DNA of 19,792 nt from Phoronis ovalis (Eukaryota > Phoronida > Phoronidae), in the NCBI GenBank assembly GCA_028565635.1, contig JAOXYB010013011.1:1-19792 (forward strand), in the 5' to 3' direction. Shown in pieces: positions 12,201-19,200 of the stretch; position 1 is the first letter of the stretch, and each line of letters opens with the position of its first letter. The notes under the pieces are model-generated. The model was given only the letters and a program-made list of their open reading frames with translations. It was not told where the DNA came from and did no database searches. A program made the translations under genes and the position numbers.

Positions 12201-13033
12201 TATGTTATGTACCATACCTTTTCTGAAGGTCCCTTTTAAAATGATAGTTATCAGGATATGCCATATAGTTGAATTTAGGCAGATTTATATGTGATGTGAC
12301 ATTTATTTTGCTTAAACTGATTTCAGTTGGCTGACAACTCAAGACAATGGGGAAAAGAAAGAGCAGATTTGCAGCTAAAGCTTAATGAAGCGCAACATGG
12401 TTTTGGAAGATCAAATTCTATAGTTTTACATGATTTCCCACTATCAGTATGTATCAGTTTACATTTCTAACAATATTTCTGTTCTTTTGGCTCTTTTAAG
12501 AATTGAATTCAAACATGTTCTTATGGGTAAATCATTTCAACTTCTTACGTCATAAGGCAAATGCAGTTCCACAACATATTTCAGTGGATAATAAAACACT
12601 TTTTAAAAATACATTATTTATAGGCATTTTGTCTGTTATGGAACAGTAAATTTAAGCCTTCCACATTATTAGTAAGCTTGATATCATTACACTGGAAGAC
12701 TGTGATTCAGATTAACAAAAAAGTTATCCAGAGGTTGCTACTGAAAGTTTCATGATGACATCAAAAAACTTCATATGCTTCAAACTTTTTGTTTCTTAAT
12801 AGATCGTGTTTAAACGATAGTTAAAACTAAATTTATAGTACTTTCCATTGCTTTTTTTTTGTTTTCATGTTTTTTCAGATTTTTAGGGTTGTGGGAGATT
12901 TCATTGTTAATTTTGATATTTTTAGAGCACTGATAGAAAATATGATTATCCAGAATCCGACTCAAGACGATACAGTAAGGCACCTGGAAGAAGGTATGGA
13001 TCACCTAAGCTTGACCCTATCAGATATAAATAA
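111..13033 (+). CDS. ccdc33: ccdc33-like gene (C2 domains plus coiled coil), 3' part, 17 exons
   Basis: Joined exons: 111-262, 723-850, 1245-1354, 2056-2252, 2663-2783, 3271-3403, 3849-3982, 4315-4386, 4683-4931, 9604-9746, 9826-9945, 10184-10428, 10789-10877, 11206-11398, 11853-12040, 12327-12446, 12926-13033. They total 2502 bases (834 codons with the stop), every junction is GT-AG and in phase, and no internal stop appears. Seen: a first C2-like domain (residues 24-145, with FHGAANLP and SPYWEQVV), a second, looser one (160-347, with ALEVFLQGF and VGLVLRL), a polar linker, a heptad-rich coiled coil (520-790) and a basic Tyr-rich tail. This order fits CCDC33, known from vertebrate testis and, as I recall, the tips of motile cilia. 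The first C2 lacks the usual SDPY calcium loop. The 5' end is outside the window. The gene name rests on recalled family architecture, so another C2/coiled-coil family member is possible. Confidence 0.75.
723..850 (+). CDS. ccdc33: ccdc33 exon: middle of first C2-like domain
   Basis: Four AG dinucleotides lie close together (715-716, 721-722, 725-726, 729-730). Only the one at 721-722 restores the frame without a stop and gives ASVKSDSTHMRK. The exon continues with HSPYWEQVVAMEI, the typical C2 strand after 'NPxW', and an acidic EDEADDE. The donor is gtaaaa at 851. The acceptor choice is inferred from phase and protein sense. Confidence 0.72.
1245..1354 (+). CDS. ccdc33: ccdc33 exon: C2 strand with SVADN, alternative 5' extension possible
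   Basis: The acceptor cttacag ends at 1244 and the donor is gttagt at 1355. The product AIILSVADNPTKQ continues the C2 fold directly after the acidic DDE of the previous exon, then gives SYNLPVLFLTPFHQYHLELVM. A second good acceptor (ttattacag, ending at 1172) is in the same phase and would add 24 residues. I prefer 1245 because it keeps the C2 strand intact. The intron after it (1355-2055) is A+T-rich and shows nothing else. Confidence 0.7.
2056..2252 (+). CDS. ccdc33: ccdc33 exon: end of first C2 and start of second C2-like domain
   Basis: The acceptor is cattctag and the donor gtatgt at 2253. The exon encodes PAKKMISGIRTFVTVTRK, then a new hydrophobic strand (YCALEVFLQGF) and NLIAVARLVPNY. 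Its phase is 0 at entry and 2 at exit. The intron after it (2253-2662) has no recognisable feature. Confidence 0.75.
2663..2783 (+). CDS. ccdc33: ccdc33 exon: polar linker in second C2-like region
   Basis: The acceptor is atgttttag and the donor gtcaga at 2784. It encodes KKEMLVRQPRDAGITL and a Ser/Pro/Gln-rich stretch ending SQGFPQ. It has no motif of its own and is placed by phase on both sides. The intron 2784-3270 shows nothing else. Confidence 0.7.
3271..3403 (+). CDS. ccdc33: ccdc33 exon: second C2-like domain
   Basis: The acceptor is tcaattaag and the donor gtgact at 3404. It encodes VTLPSTVEEQPEWYHPY and then ALVFEYYISNS, a beta strand of the second C2-like fold. It exits with one overhanging base that pairs with the next exon. 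The intron 3404-3848 holds nothing recognisable. Confidence 0.75.
3849..3982 (+). CDS. ccdc33: ccdc33 exon: second C2-like domain, continued
   Basis: The acceptor is cattttag and the donor gtttgt at 3983. It encodes MTDLSWRVRNPIGFSTLLL, a C2-like strand and loop, then a helical basic segment (NEKMYKQLNSERAR) and GLPVQ. Phase is consistent on both sides. The intron 3983-4314 shows nothing else. Confidence 0.75.
4315..4386 (+). CDS. ccdc33: ccdc33 exon: last strand of second C2-like domain
   Basis: This 72-bp exon has acceptor atttttag and donor gtaagt. It encodes GSNLKFADRTLP and the final hydrophobic strand VGLVLRLITTE. It is symmetric (phase 0 to phase 0). Confidence 0.75.
4683..4931 (+). 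CDS. ccdc33: ccdc33 exon: polar linker
   Basis: This 249-bp symmetric exon has acceptor ttgttacag and a strong donor gtaagt at 4932. It encodes an 83-residue polar linker rich in Ser, Asn, Gln and Pro with no recognised fold (RPDSLAATRNH to KGPLS). An ATG 9 bases upstream (4674) lies in the intron and is not the gene start. Confidence 0.75.
4932..9603 (+). other. large ccdc33 intron (4.7 kb)
   Basis: This is the largest intron, between the C2 half and the coiled-coil half, flanked by gtaagt and a T-rich tract ending tttttag. It is strongly A+T-rich. The only clear element is the palindromic MITE-like repeat near its 5' end. A 12-bp perfect palindrome lies at 5882-5893 and a short 8-bp inverted pair at 7669-7706. 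I find no exon, RNA gene or convincing ORF in the rest. Both flanking exons are phase 0, so no missing exon is required. Confidence 0.7.
5426..5569. mobile_element. palindromic MITE-like element with TA flanks
   Basis: The 21-base ends are inverted copies of each other: 5426-5446 against the reverse complement of 5549-5569 match at 19 of 21 positions. An inner perfect 13-base pair (5469-5481 with 5518-5530) makes almost the whole 144-bp unit a hairpin with a loop of about 36 bases. TA lies on both sides (5424-5425 and 5570-5571), as expected for a Tc1/mariner or pogo/Tigger target-site duplication. The ends start CAGTAGGTTTCC (left) and TAGTAGGTTTCC (right). There is no coding capacity, so it would be non-autonomous. 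Family assignment is inferred from the TA flanks and end sequence only. Confidence 0.8.
9604..9746 (+). CDS. ccdc33: ccdc33 exon: segment before the coiled coil
   Basis: The acceptor is atttttag and the donor a strong gtaagt at 9747. It encodes PFRDGELPPPDAME, then LPEYQYIFVDPDAQKRI and an Arg/Pro-rich end. It exits with two overhanging bases. The intron after it is only 79 bp (9747-9825). Confidence 0.75.
9826..9945 (+). CDS. ccdc33: ccdc33 exon: 120-bp symmetric exon, possibly optional
   Basis: The acceptor is aattttag and the donor gtaatt at 9946. Its phase fits both neighbours and it stays open for 40 codons, giving QLLKDLPHPPGIAST and then an unusual hydrophobic stretch (MIDFPFLFNNILCVTYL). 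The length is a multiple of three, and the exons before and after also join in frame without it, so it could be a cassette exon. The hydrophobic half is unlike the rest of the protein, so confidence is lower. Confidence 0.5.
10184..10428 (+). CDS. ccdc33: ccdc33 exon: start of the coiled coil
   Basis: The acceptor is tgttctgtag and the donor gtgagt at 10429. It encodes the first heptad-rich segment (QLNELDSYRVALQKMGQD, then LRQQLREVEDANSKLRRDL), a break with YGDATKLLLDSPELD, and KDEICLRY. This helix-break-helix pattern is the clearest CCDC33-like part of the protein. Confidence 0.82.
10656..10791 (+). repeat. 45-bp tandem repeat, about three copies, each with a 3' splice site
   Basis: Three head-to-tail copies with a 45-base period end at AG positions 10697-10698, 10742-10743 and 10787-10788. 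Copies 2 and 3 are identical over 45 bases and copy 1 matches over its last 43. Each ends in ctatgttttacag, a complete acceptor. The TTG that begins a copy is also the first three bases of the next exon, so the duplicated unit spans the splice junction. Only the last AG gives an open frame. The upstream two meet a TAA a few codons in. Confidence 0.92.
10789..10877 (+). CDS. ccdc33: ccdc33 exon: coiled coil
   Basis: The acceptor is the last copy of the 45-bp repeat and the donor is gtaaaa at 10878. It encodes VAIKQKLAKQTNENKDYKEK and VQRLQNELIK, continuing the heptads. Phase joins both neighbours. The intron 10878-11205 shows nothing except a short CTCAAG/CTTGAG hairpin near 10957-10972. Confidence 0.8.
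11206..11398 (+). CDS. ccdc33: ccdc33 exon: coiled coil
   Basis: The acceptor is cattttcag and the donor gtaagg at 11399. It encodes KNDKEKDYLQMNQ, VHKLQDKVQKIKKLEEA and QQEKVIEKMEKIL, a strong coiled coil with no proline. It exits with one overhanging base. The intron 11399-11852 shows nothing recognisable. Confidence 0.82.
11853..12040 (+). CDS. ccdc33: ccdc33 exon: coiled coil
   Basis: The acceptor is cttattttcag and the donor gtcaga at 12041. It encodes a polar hinge (DSSSMDVNDALM), then ENKRLRHEIAELND and KDELEKLELYQALDKAEG, ending LEKQ. Phase is consistent on both sides. Confidence 0.8.
12327..12446 (+). CDS. ccdc33: ccdc33 exon: end of the coiled coil
   Basis: This 120-bp symmetric exon has acceptor gatttcag and donor gtatgt at 12447. 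It encodes LADNSRQWGKERADLQLKL, then the coil fades into GFGRSNSIVLHDFPLS. The intron after it (12447-12925) contains a second, upstream acceptor described under the last exon. Confidence 0.78.
12926..13033 (+). CDS. ccdc33: ccdc33 last exon: basic Tyr-rich C-terminus
   Basis: The acceptor gatatttttag ends at 12925 after a T-rich tract. The exon gives 35 residues and TAA: STDRKYDYPESDSRRYSK, then GRRYGSPKLDPIRYK. This basic, Tyr- and Pro-containing tail looks like a genuine C-terminus. An upstream acceptor (12877-12878) is 47 bases away and would read another frame to a stop at 13059-13061. I prefer the one given because its composition fits the protein. Confidence 0.7.
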   Translation, partial: STDRKYDYPESDSRRYSKAPGRRYGSPKLDPIRYK

Positions 13034-13034
13034 A
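13029..13034 (+). other. candidate poly(A) signal overlapping the stop codon
   Basis: AATAAA spans the last codon and the TAA stop of ccdc33. A T/G-rich stretch (ctttgtccatcttttt) follows from 13050, as expected after a cleavage site. If used, the 3' UTR would be only about 20 bases. Confidence 0.35.
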
Positions 13035-13572
13035 CCAGACATACTTTGTCCATCTTTTTGACCATCCATGCATTCCAAGGATAATTATATCACAAGGGTC
13101 GATCTGTAAAAGACATATACTCAGTGCATACTTAATACAGAAAATTGTGCTCAGGTGGAATAATTAATTTCCTATTTACTGACTGCAATCTTTTGATATA
13201 GGTGGAATGTAATCATTCTTGTGTTGAGGTGTAAATGATCTTGCAATAGTATAAATGATGGCAAGCTGGGAACAGTATTTTAAAGTTGTCTTTGGTAGTA
13301 GTATCTCAGAAAACTACAGAAATTATAAAAAAGTTGAAAGTAACTATTAAAGAAGGTGATAATGAAACAGAGTGACCTAATGAGGGACTTTCAGGACACC
13401 AGATGTCACCAGTTACCATGCATTTTTACGCTGATGGAGAGCAAGTGATATCTTCTGCCACCTTTCTGTTTTTTTCTGGAAGTCGCTCATTTTGGTGCTG
13501 TAATAATACTGCTTGTGTAAGATCATGGATTAACTAATTTTATTTGTTATATGCATAATTTATTTTAATTCT

Positions 13573-13578
13573 AATAAA
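13573..13578 (+). other. candidate distal poly(A) signal of ccdc33
   Basis: AATAAA lies about 540 bases past the stop codon, followed by a T/G-rich downstream stretch (attattttttgttacgg). It would give a 3' UTR of ordinary length. Such a hexamer is common by chance in A+T-rich DNA. Confidence 0.35.
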
Positions 13579-14070
13579 ATTGTTTTATAATTATTTTTTG
13601 TTACGGCATTTAAATCTTTTAAAAAGTTGGGTGTCATATATTTACAATAACAACAGAATTTTATGAAGAAATTGTTGTACAAGTAAAAATAGTTTTATTG
13701 TTATACATTTGTAGTACTTGATCATAGGATTGACTTGTGACTCTACTGTTTTTATTCTACAATGGATAAACTCTATGAATTTTGATATATAATAAATAGA
13801 AATATTGCAGAAAATCAAGTAACAACTTCTTTTTTTAAACACAACTAGAAAATGTAAAAAAAAATCAACAAATGTTGGTTACAATATTTCATGGGCGCAC
13901 CAACTGCCACAGCCATACTGGGTGGCTGATGGGTCATATCAGAGTCCACTTATTAAATATAATTAAAAAGAGCTTTTAAAACAGAGATTACCAGCAAGCC
14001 CAGGGGGTACTGATATTCAATTTCACAATATATTTGTGCCGCCCAGTAGGCCCCTTTTTTTAGCTCCTAC

Positions 14071-14390
14071 ATTTACTACGGGGTATGTTTTTCACAGTTC
14101 GCAAAGCCTTATTTACCACAGGGTATACTTTTCTTGTTGGACATTTACCACTGCATATTTTCAATAAAATACTCATTTACCATAAGGTACATTTCTTGGA
14201 AAACGCTTTAACGAAGGGAATGAAAAATTAAGGTCCATAAATGTTCATATATATTTACCACAGGATACATAATTTACAAGTTAATTTATACATGATATAT
14301 AATTGGTGAGAATTATTTAAAACAGTATTTCGTGTTTTTCACTTACCAGAGGGAATATTTTTGGTAACCTTTATTTACCACAGATCAGGG
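14071..14390. repeat. degenerate ~32-bp tandem repeat (ATTTACCACAGGGTA core)
   Basis: Copies of a 15-base core close to ATTTACCACAGGGTA start at 14071, 14111, 14143, 14175, 14206 (weak), 14253, 14341 and 14373. Neighbouring starts are 32, 32, 31 and again 32 bases apart in the better parts, often followed by a TTTTC-type tail. Gaps at 14220-14252 and 14268-14340 look like decayed copies or insertions. It is a minisatellite-like array. No coding frame follows the period, since 32 is not a multiple of three. Confidence 0.7.
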
Positions 14391-15820
14391 TTTTTCATCC
14401 TGGGCTACACACTCCTACCAGCATTTTTGACAAAATAACACCCTGGGGCAGCAAGCATCCAGGTGCCAACAATTATGGAGATGAAAGGAAAATTGAATGT
14501 GATTATAAGAAACAGAGGGGTGGTTGAGGAACTACGAAAAAAATGCTCATGAATTCAAACAAATAATAGATACAAATGCAAAAATAATTCAGACTGAATA
14601 TAATACAAAGAACAAAAAATACACCTTATTCAAGCTATTCAGAAATTGCCATTAAAGCTAGCTATGGTGCAAAAGGCAATAATTGTTCATGTCATTAGGG
14701 GTTATCAGATGACACCAATGGATTCTCTCTGCTTTGTGCTGCCAGCTGCCGAGCATTTTTATACTTCCAATATATCCAGCAGAGGGGCGCTTTTTAAAAT
14801 AACTTTTTGTTTTACTTTCTATAAGTAAGCCAAAAAACGTCACCAAGGTTCATTTTATTCATTTATTTGATAATTATATAATAAAATTCTATTTTACTTG
14901 TTTTTTCTTTTCAAAAATGGATCTCGTTTGTGCGAGAATCGACACTGGGTGCAGACCAACATGATCGCATGTTAGCCTGCAATTTCTTTACTGTTTGCCA
15001 ATGTAATTTCTGAGAGAATATCTCACGTATCTATTTATAAAGTAGTAGTTTAGAATTTCCATTATTTGGTCCTTCTTTTTAATAAGGAAAATATCAAAGG
15101 TAAGTGGAACTTAATAACAATACTTCGATGAACATATCGACACTGTAAAATTTTATCTCCATGGGCATGGACGGTCCATATTGCCTGATTGATATTATGA
15201 TTAGGATTCATACTGTTCTTAAACGTTTCGTGTAAACGAGATGTCAACTTTTACATACTGTTGAAGTCGCCTTTAAATTGACAATGGGGAATTTCAGTGA
15301 ATATGATCTGGACTGGAATAAATTCTGCCTGCCATCAGACTGATCAGAGCCTCTAGTTCTGATTTTATGAGTTAACGCTACGCCTCAGACAACTACTGAG
15401 GGAGTGAGGGGGGTGTGCCTCAATGTTGTCTTGTTCAGAGCCACACTTTTTACATCTTAACGTTCTTGCCAGTAGTGAGGTTTTGAGACTATGTTTGAAC
15501 CCAAGAGCATTTTCATGAAAAGCGAACTGGATAATTACATCAAAGCAAGGCAACCTTATTCTTAATGGATCCAGGGGAGCTGGGTACGCACATGGGTACC
15601 CAACGTACATATAAATATAGAAATTAAATATTTGCACAACATGAAAAACGAGATGCGAAGTGGGACCGTTTTACCTTAATCTGTGATATAGCATGATGAT
15701 ATTTATAATTTTTTAGGCCTAGTCTAAAGATCCGTCGGGAAAGTACTGATTCAATGAATTTAAAAGTTTCATAGAAAATAGTGTGTTATATTGAAAACAC
15801 GATAATTTGATATAGGATGC

Positions 15821-16065
15821 GGGGGGGGGGGGGGGGTTTTGAATTTTTGGGGGGGAATAAAGTTCATTTTTTTTAGAATTTGTTAAAAAATGTTAACCTC
15901 CTGTTGTTTCCTGCCATAAAAAAAATTTTGGATGTTAAGAGAGGTGGGGGTTGTATGGAAAAGTGGAGTGTGGGGAGGGGGGGGGGGGGGGGGGGGGGGG
16001 CTTTGGAACTTTTGGTGGTGAATAAAGTCCATATTTTTAAGAATTGCTTCAAAAATTTTAACCTC
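15821..16065. repeat. duplicated module headed by G16 and G24 tracts
   Basis: A run of 16 G (15821-15836) and one of 24 G (15977-16000) are each followed by a similar stretch of about 65 bases. Both contain TTTTG, then GAATAAAGT, CCAT/TCAT, a T-run, AAGAATT/TAGAATT and TTAACCTC (ending at 15900 and 16065). The two copies are diverged and offset by about 165 bases. The G runs could form quadruplexes and are also prone to length error in assembly. Long Gly- or Pro-rich ORFs here are by-products of the G runs. Confidence 0.75.
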
Positions 16066-16182
16066 AGTAGTATACCGTCATCCAAAATATAATGAAGAAA
16101 TAACCCTGGACCAGATTACCTCCCTGCTTTATTGTTTAAGTATACATGATTTTGCTATATTCAATTTTATTGTACACCACAG

Positions 16183-16253
16183 AAAAAGGATGGCCCAAGT
16201 TATGCAAGGTAACGCTGCTGCTCTGAAGCAAAGTACACAAGCTGCACAACCAG
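16183..16253 (+). CDS. stau: staufen exon: start codon and N-terminus
   Basis: The acceptor is gtacaccacag (ending at 16182). The exon has only seven bases before ATG at 16190, in a good context (A at -3, G at +4). It encodes MAQVMQGNAAALKQSTQAA and exits with one base before gtatat at 16254. The preceding 5' UTR exon, or a trans-spliced leader, is not visible. The intron after it (16254-17152) holds only a short TGTAC repeat at 16551-16568. Confidence 0.65.
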
Positions 16254-19200
16254 GTATATTGAGCAATTGGAGTTTGATATGAATATATTACATGATTTTC
16301 CTACTTGATTTTCATATTTCACTAGATCACTTCTTGTACTGAGCTCTTCTGTGTGGCTAACAAAAAATATTCTGAGTACTCTTTCACAAAGTTGTATGAG
16401 TGGAACAAAGAAAGGGAGAGGATACTATTTAAGGGTAGCCTATGGCTTCAAAGCTTGGTGTATGGTTTCTGCTCATCAAATTTTTGATTCGTAAGCATCT
16501 ATGATTTAAAATACATTTCTGAAAGTGTGTTTTATTAAAAAAAATGCTGCTGTACTGTACTGTACTGTCTTCAGTAAGGTATTTTTCGAGTTTAACTTTG
16601 AAATAAAAAAGAAACAAAATTTCCATAGGACTTATTATAATTTCAATTTGCGCGCTTGTAAGTTACTGTTCCATGACTGCAATTTCGGAATATTTCAAAT
16701 ACTTTTAAATCATGTCTGAGTCTTGATAGAAGTCTTTTGAAGTCATTGTCGAGGTATCGAAAAAGTTGGCAGTTTTTGCATTTTGTTTTTGCGCGTTGTA
16801 AAGGTTTACTGGCACTCGTGCGGTCATAAAAATATTGCACATTAACCAGTATATCTATGGTCTGCCCTGTGTGATTTATATCTATCATATCATTAGCGAT
16901 AAATACTGTTTTAAACTTGAGATGTCAACCCATTAAGTGCCAACTGTTTCGATACCTTACTTGCATTAAAATTGAAAACACTGTTAATTAACAAAACATC
17001 CAGTAGCACAGTAGTAATAGGCTTTATCTAACTTTTGCCAGCTAAATTTAGGACTAACATAGTAACATTTATAAACCAATCAATCCCGTACATCGCTGTA
17101 CTTCATTAAATAGTATCACAATAGTTTAGTTATAATAACAATTTTTTTCTAGGCACTGGTATGGTAGTAGGTCTGACTATTAACAAACCTATTAGTATTA
17201 ACCCACTGACCCCTGCAGGACTTGTAGCTAATGTTGGTGCTGCAATTGGTGGAACTGCTAACCAACAATTAAGACCATTAACTAATGGTATGCATAGTTT
17301 ATTCATTAGTCACACTTCTTAAAATGTGAAAACTAGCTCTAACTTCATGTTTTCTCTCGTTGGCATTTCCAGACTCTTATTTGTTTTTTGTTTGTACCTT
17401 ATTCTTAAGAACTAGCATTTGTACTGTTCATGATACCATATAGTAACAAATTCTATTCATCAAAAGAGAACTATTATATCAACCTACCTTTGTGAACTTG
17501 TTATTCCATCAGTTTAAACTACCAAGTTGCAGATTTTGGTGTCAGATATAAAGAGCTTTGAGTCAAAACACTTCTTAGTTTAGGATTCAATCTGGTTACA
17601 AATCCAAAACCGGTGTTTATTTTTCTAATTATATTTGCTTTATATTGTTGTCTTGTTATTTGTAGGAGATGAGCAGCAATGTGACCTTAACAACATGGCA
17701 AACACAAAAGAGAAGACCCCGATGTGTCTTGTGAATGAGTTAGCTCGTTTCAATAAGGTTTGTTCCATTGATCAATGTATTTAAATATTAAATTATTCTT
17801 ATAGCATATACTATCTATATTAGTACCACCACCCCTAATAGCCCCAAATAAATTGAAATAGTTTTGTGAAATGTACTGATAAAAGATTTCTTTCTTGTTC
17901 GATTGTTCTCCAAATAAAAGCCAATATGGGGTCCTCTTCCGTTTCTAATAGCTCAATATAGTCTTCTTATGGTGAGGTTTACTCTTACAGTAGAATTACC
18001 CATAATTTCCTGCTTGTATAAAGGTGCAAACCTCTAGTCAAGTACATTATAAATAAAGTTTTATCTGACTTACAAAAGTCTATTATGGTATATTATACAT
18101 CATATCAACTGGAAAAATTCTATATTAACTATCATTTTTTATTTTCAAGGTTTTTCATAATTTCATTGAATGTGTGCTTGCTTTGCATGTTTTGTATTGT
18201 TATTATTTAAAAATCAGCAGTGCCTAACAGTTCCATTTTCTGACACATCAGCATGCTTTATTTTGACATATTGGACAATTAAATCAGCATCGAATATCAA
18301 AAATAATCTGTTGATTTGCAGATCCAGCATACTTACACCTTGATCGATGAGCAAGGTCCCGCCCATAAGAAGACATTTTATGTCAAGCTGAAACTGGGCG
18401 ATGAAGAGTATAATGCAGATGGTCCAAGCATTAAGAAAGCACAGCATTCTGCTGCATCTAGCGCTCTTGACACCACAAAATACTCACGGCCAGTTCCTCG
18501 TCAGAGGAGAGGCATGCCAATACGTAAGAATCAAAATTATACAATAATGCAATAATGCACGTATGCTTCTCCTGCTAATCTAAGTTCAAGGATAAGACTT
18601 ACTGCTGTTCAGAAAATGGTAAATGGATGGTACACTTGAATATGCATTTGGTAAAACTGTCTCTCACCATTGTTGATGTAAACCTATATTATCTAACTTT
18701 GCTACTTTAATACTTCTCTATATATAGCAGCAACCTTTAAAATTTTAGTGTAAAGGTGTATAACTTTGGTGTTTATTTAAAAATATTTATTTATGTAACA
18801 GAGTCAGGTAACTCCACGTATCCTACTGTTGAGTTGAATGCCTTGGCAATGAAGAGAGGTGAACCAGCTATATATCAGTCTATGGAACATACCAGACCGG
18901 TGCAGTTCTACCCACCAAATCTGAACTTCCGTGGAATGTATAATCAAAGGTGAATGCAACAAAAAAGCAGGCAGTAATGCAACTGATACCTGTAACTCAC
19001 ACTACTGAAACCCTCGATACTGCTAACTATGGTTTAAAGATTATATTCTGTCATAATAACAATAGAAAAGTATTTTTTGTGAAACAATGCATATTAATTA
19101 TTTTACGATTCTGTTAATGGGTGATTCATTAATTATACGTTTTAGGTTAAAATAAAGTAAACATTTCTCCTGAAAGTACTGTAATTATGAAAAGTAAGGG

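Larger units (their letters stand above)
13034..16182. other. region between ccdc33 and staufen
   Basis: This 3.1-kb stretch would hold the ccdc33 3' UTR, any 5' exon of staufen and its promoter. Apart from the poly(A) candidates, the 32-bp repeat array and the G-tract module, I see no supported feature. The ORFs present are short, lack recognisable protein and are not flanked by convincing splice sites. No TATA box or first exon of staufen can be pointed to with confidence. Confidence 0.6.

Noticed and set aside
13403-13537. A 44-codon + strand ORF after ccdc33
   Set aside because: No similarity that I recognise, no splice or start context, and it lies where a 3' UTR would be expected.
15365-15637. 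Minus-strand 90-codon ORF with a CKKC motif
   Set aside because: One Cys-x2-Cys and no second metal pair, no recognisable fold, and no supporting splice sites. Kept only as a weak candidate exon or decayed repeat.
15873-16092. ORFs on both strands through the G-tracts (Gly-rich and Pro-rich products)
   Set aside because: They exist only because long G runs contain no stops. Nothing outside the runs looks like protein.
16551-16568. TGTAC pentanucleotide repeat
   Set aside because: Only about 3.5 units, an ordinary microsatellite in an intron.
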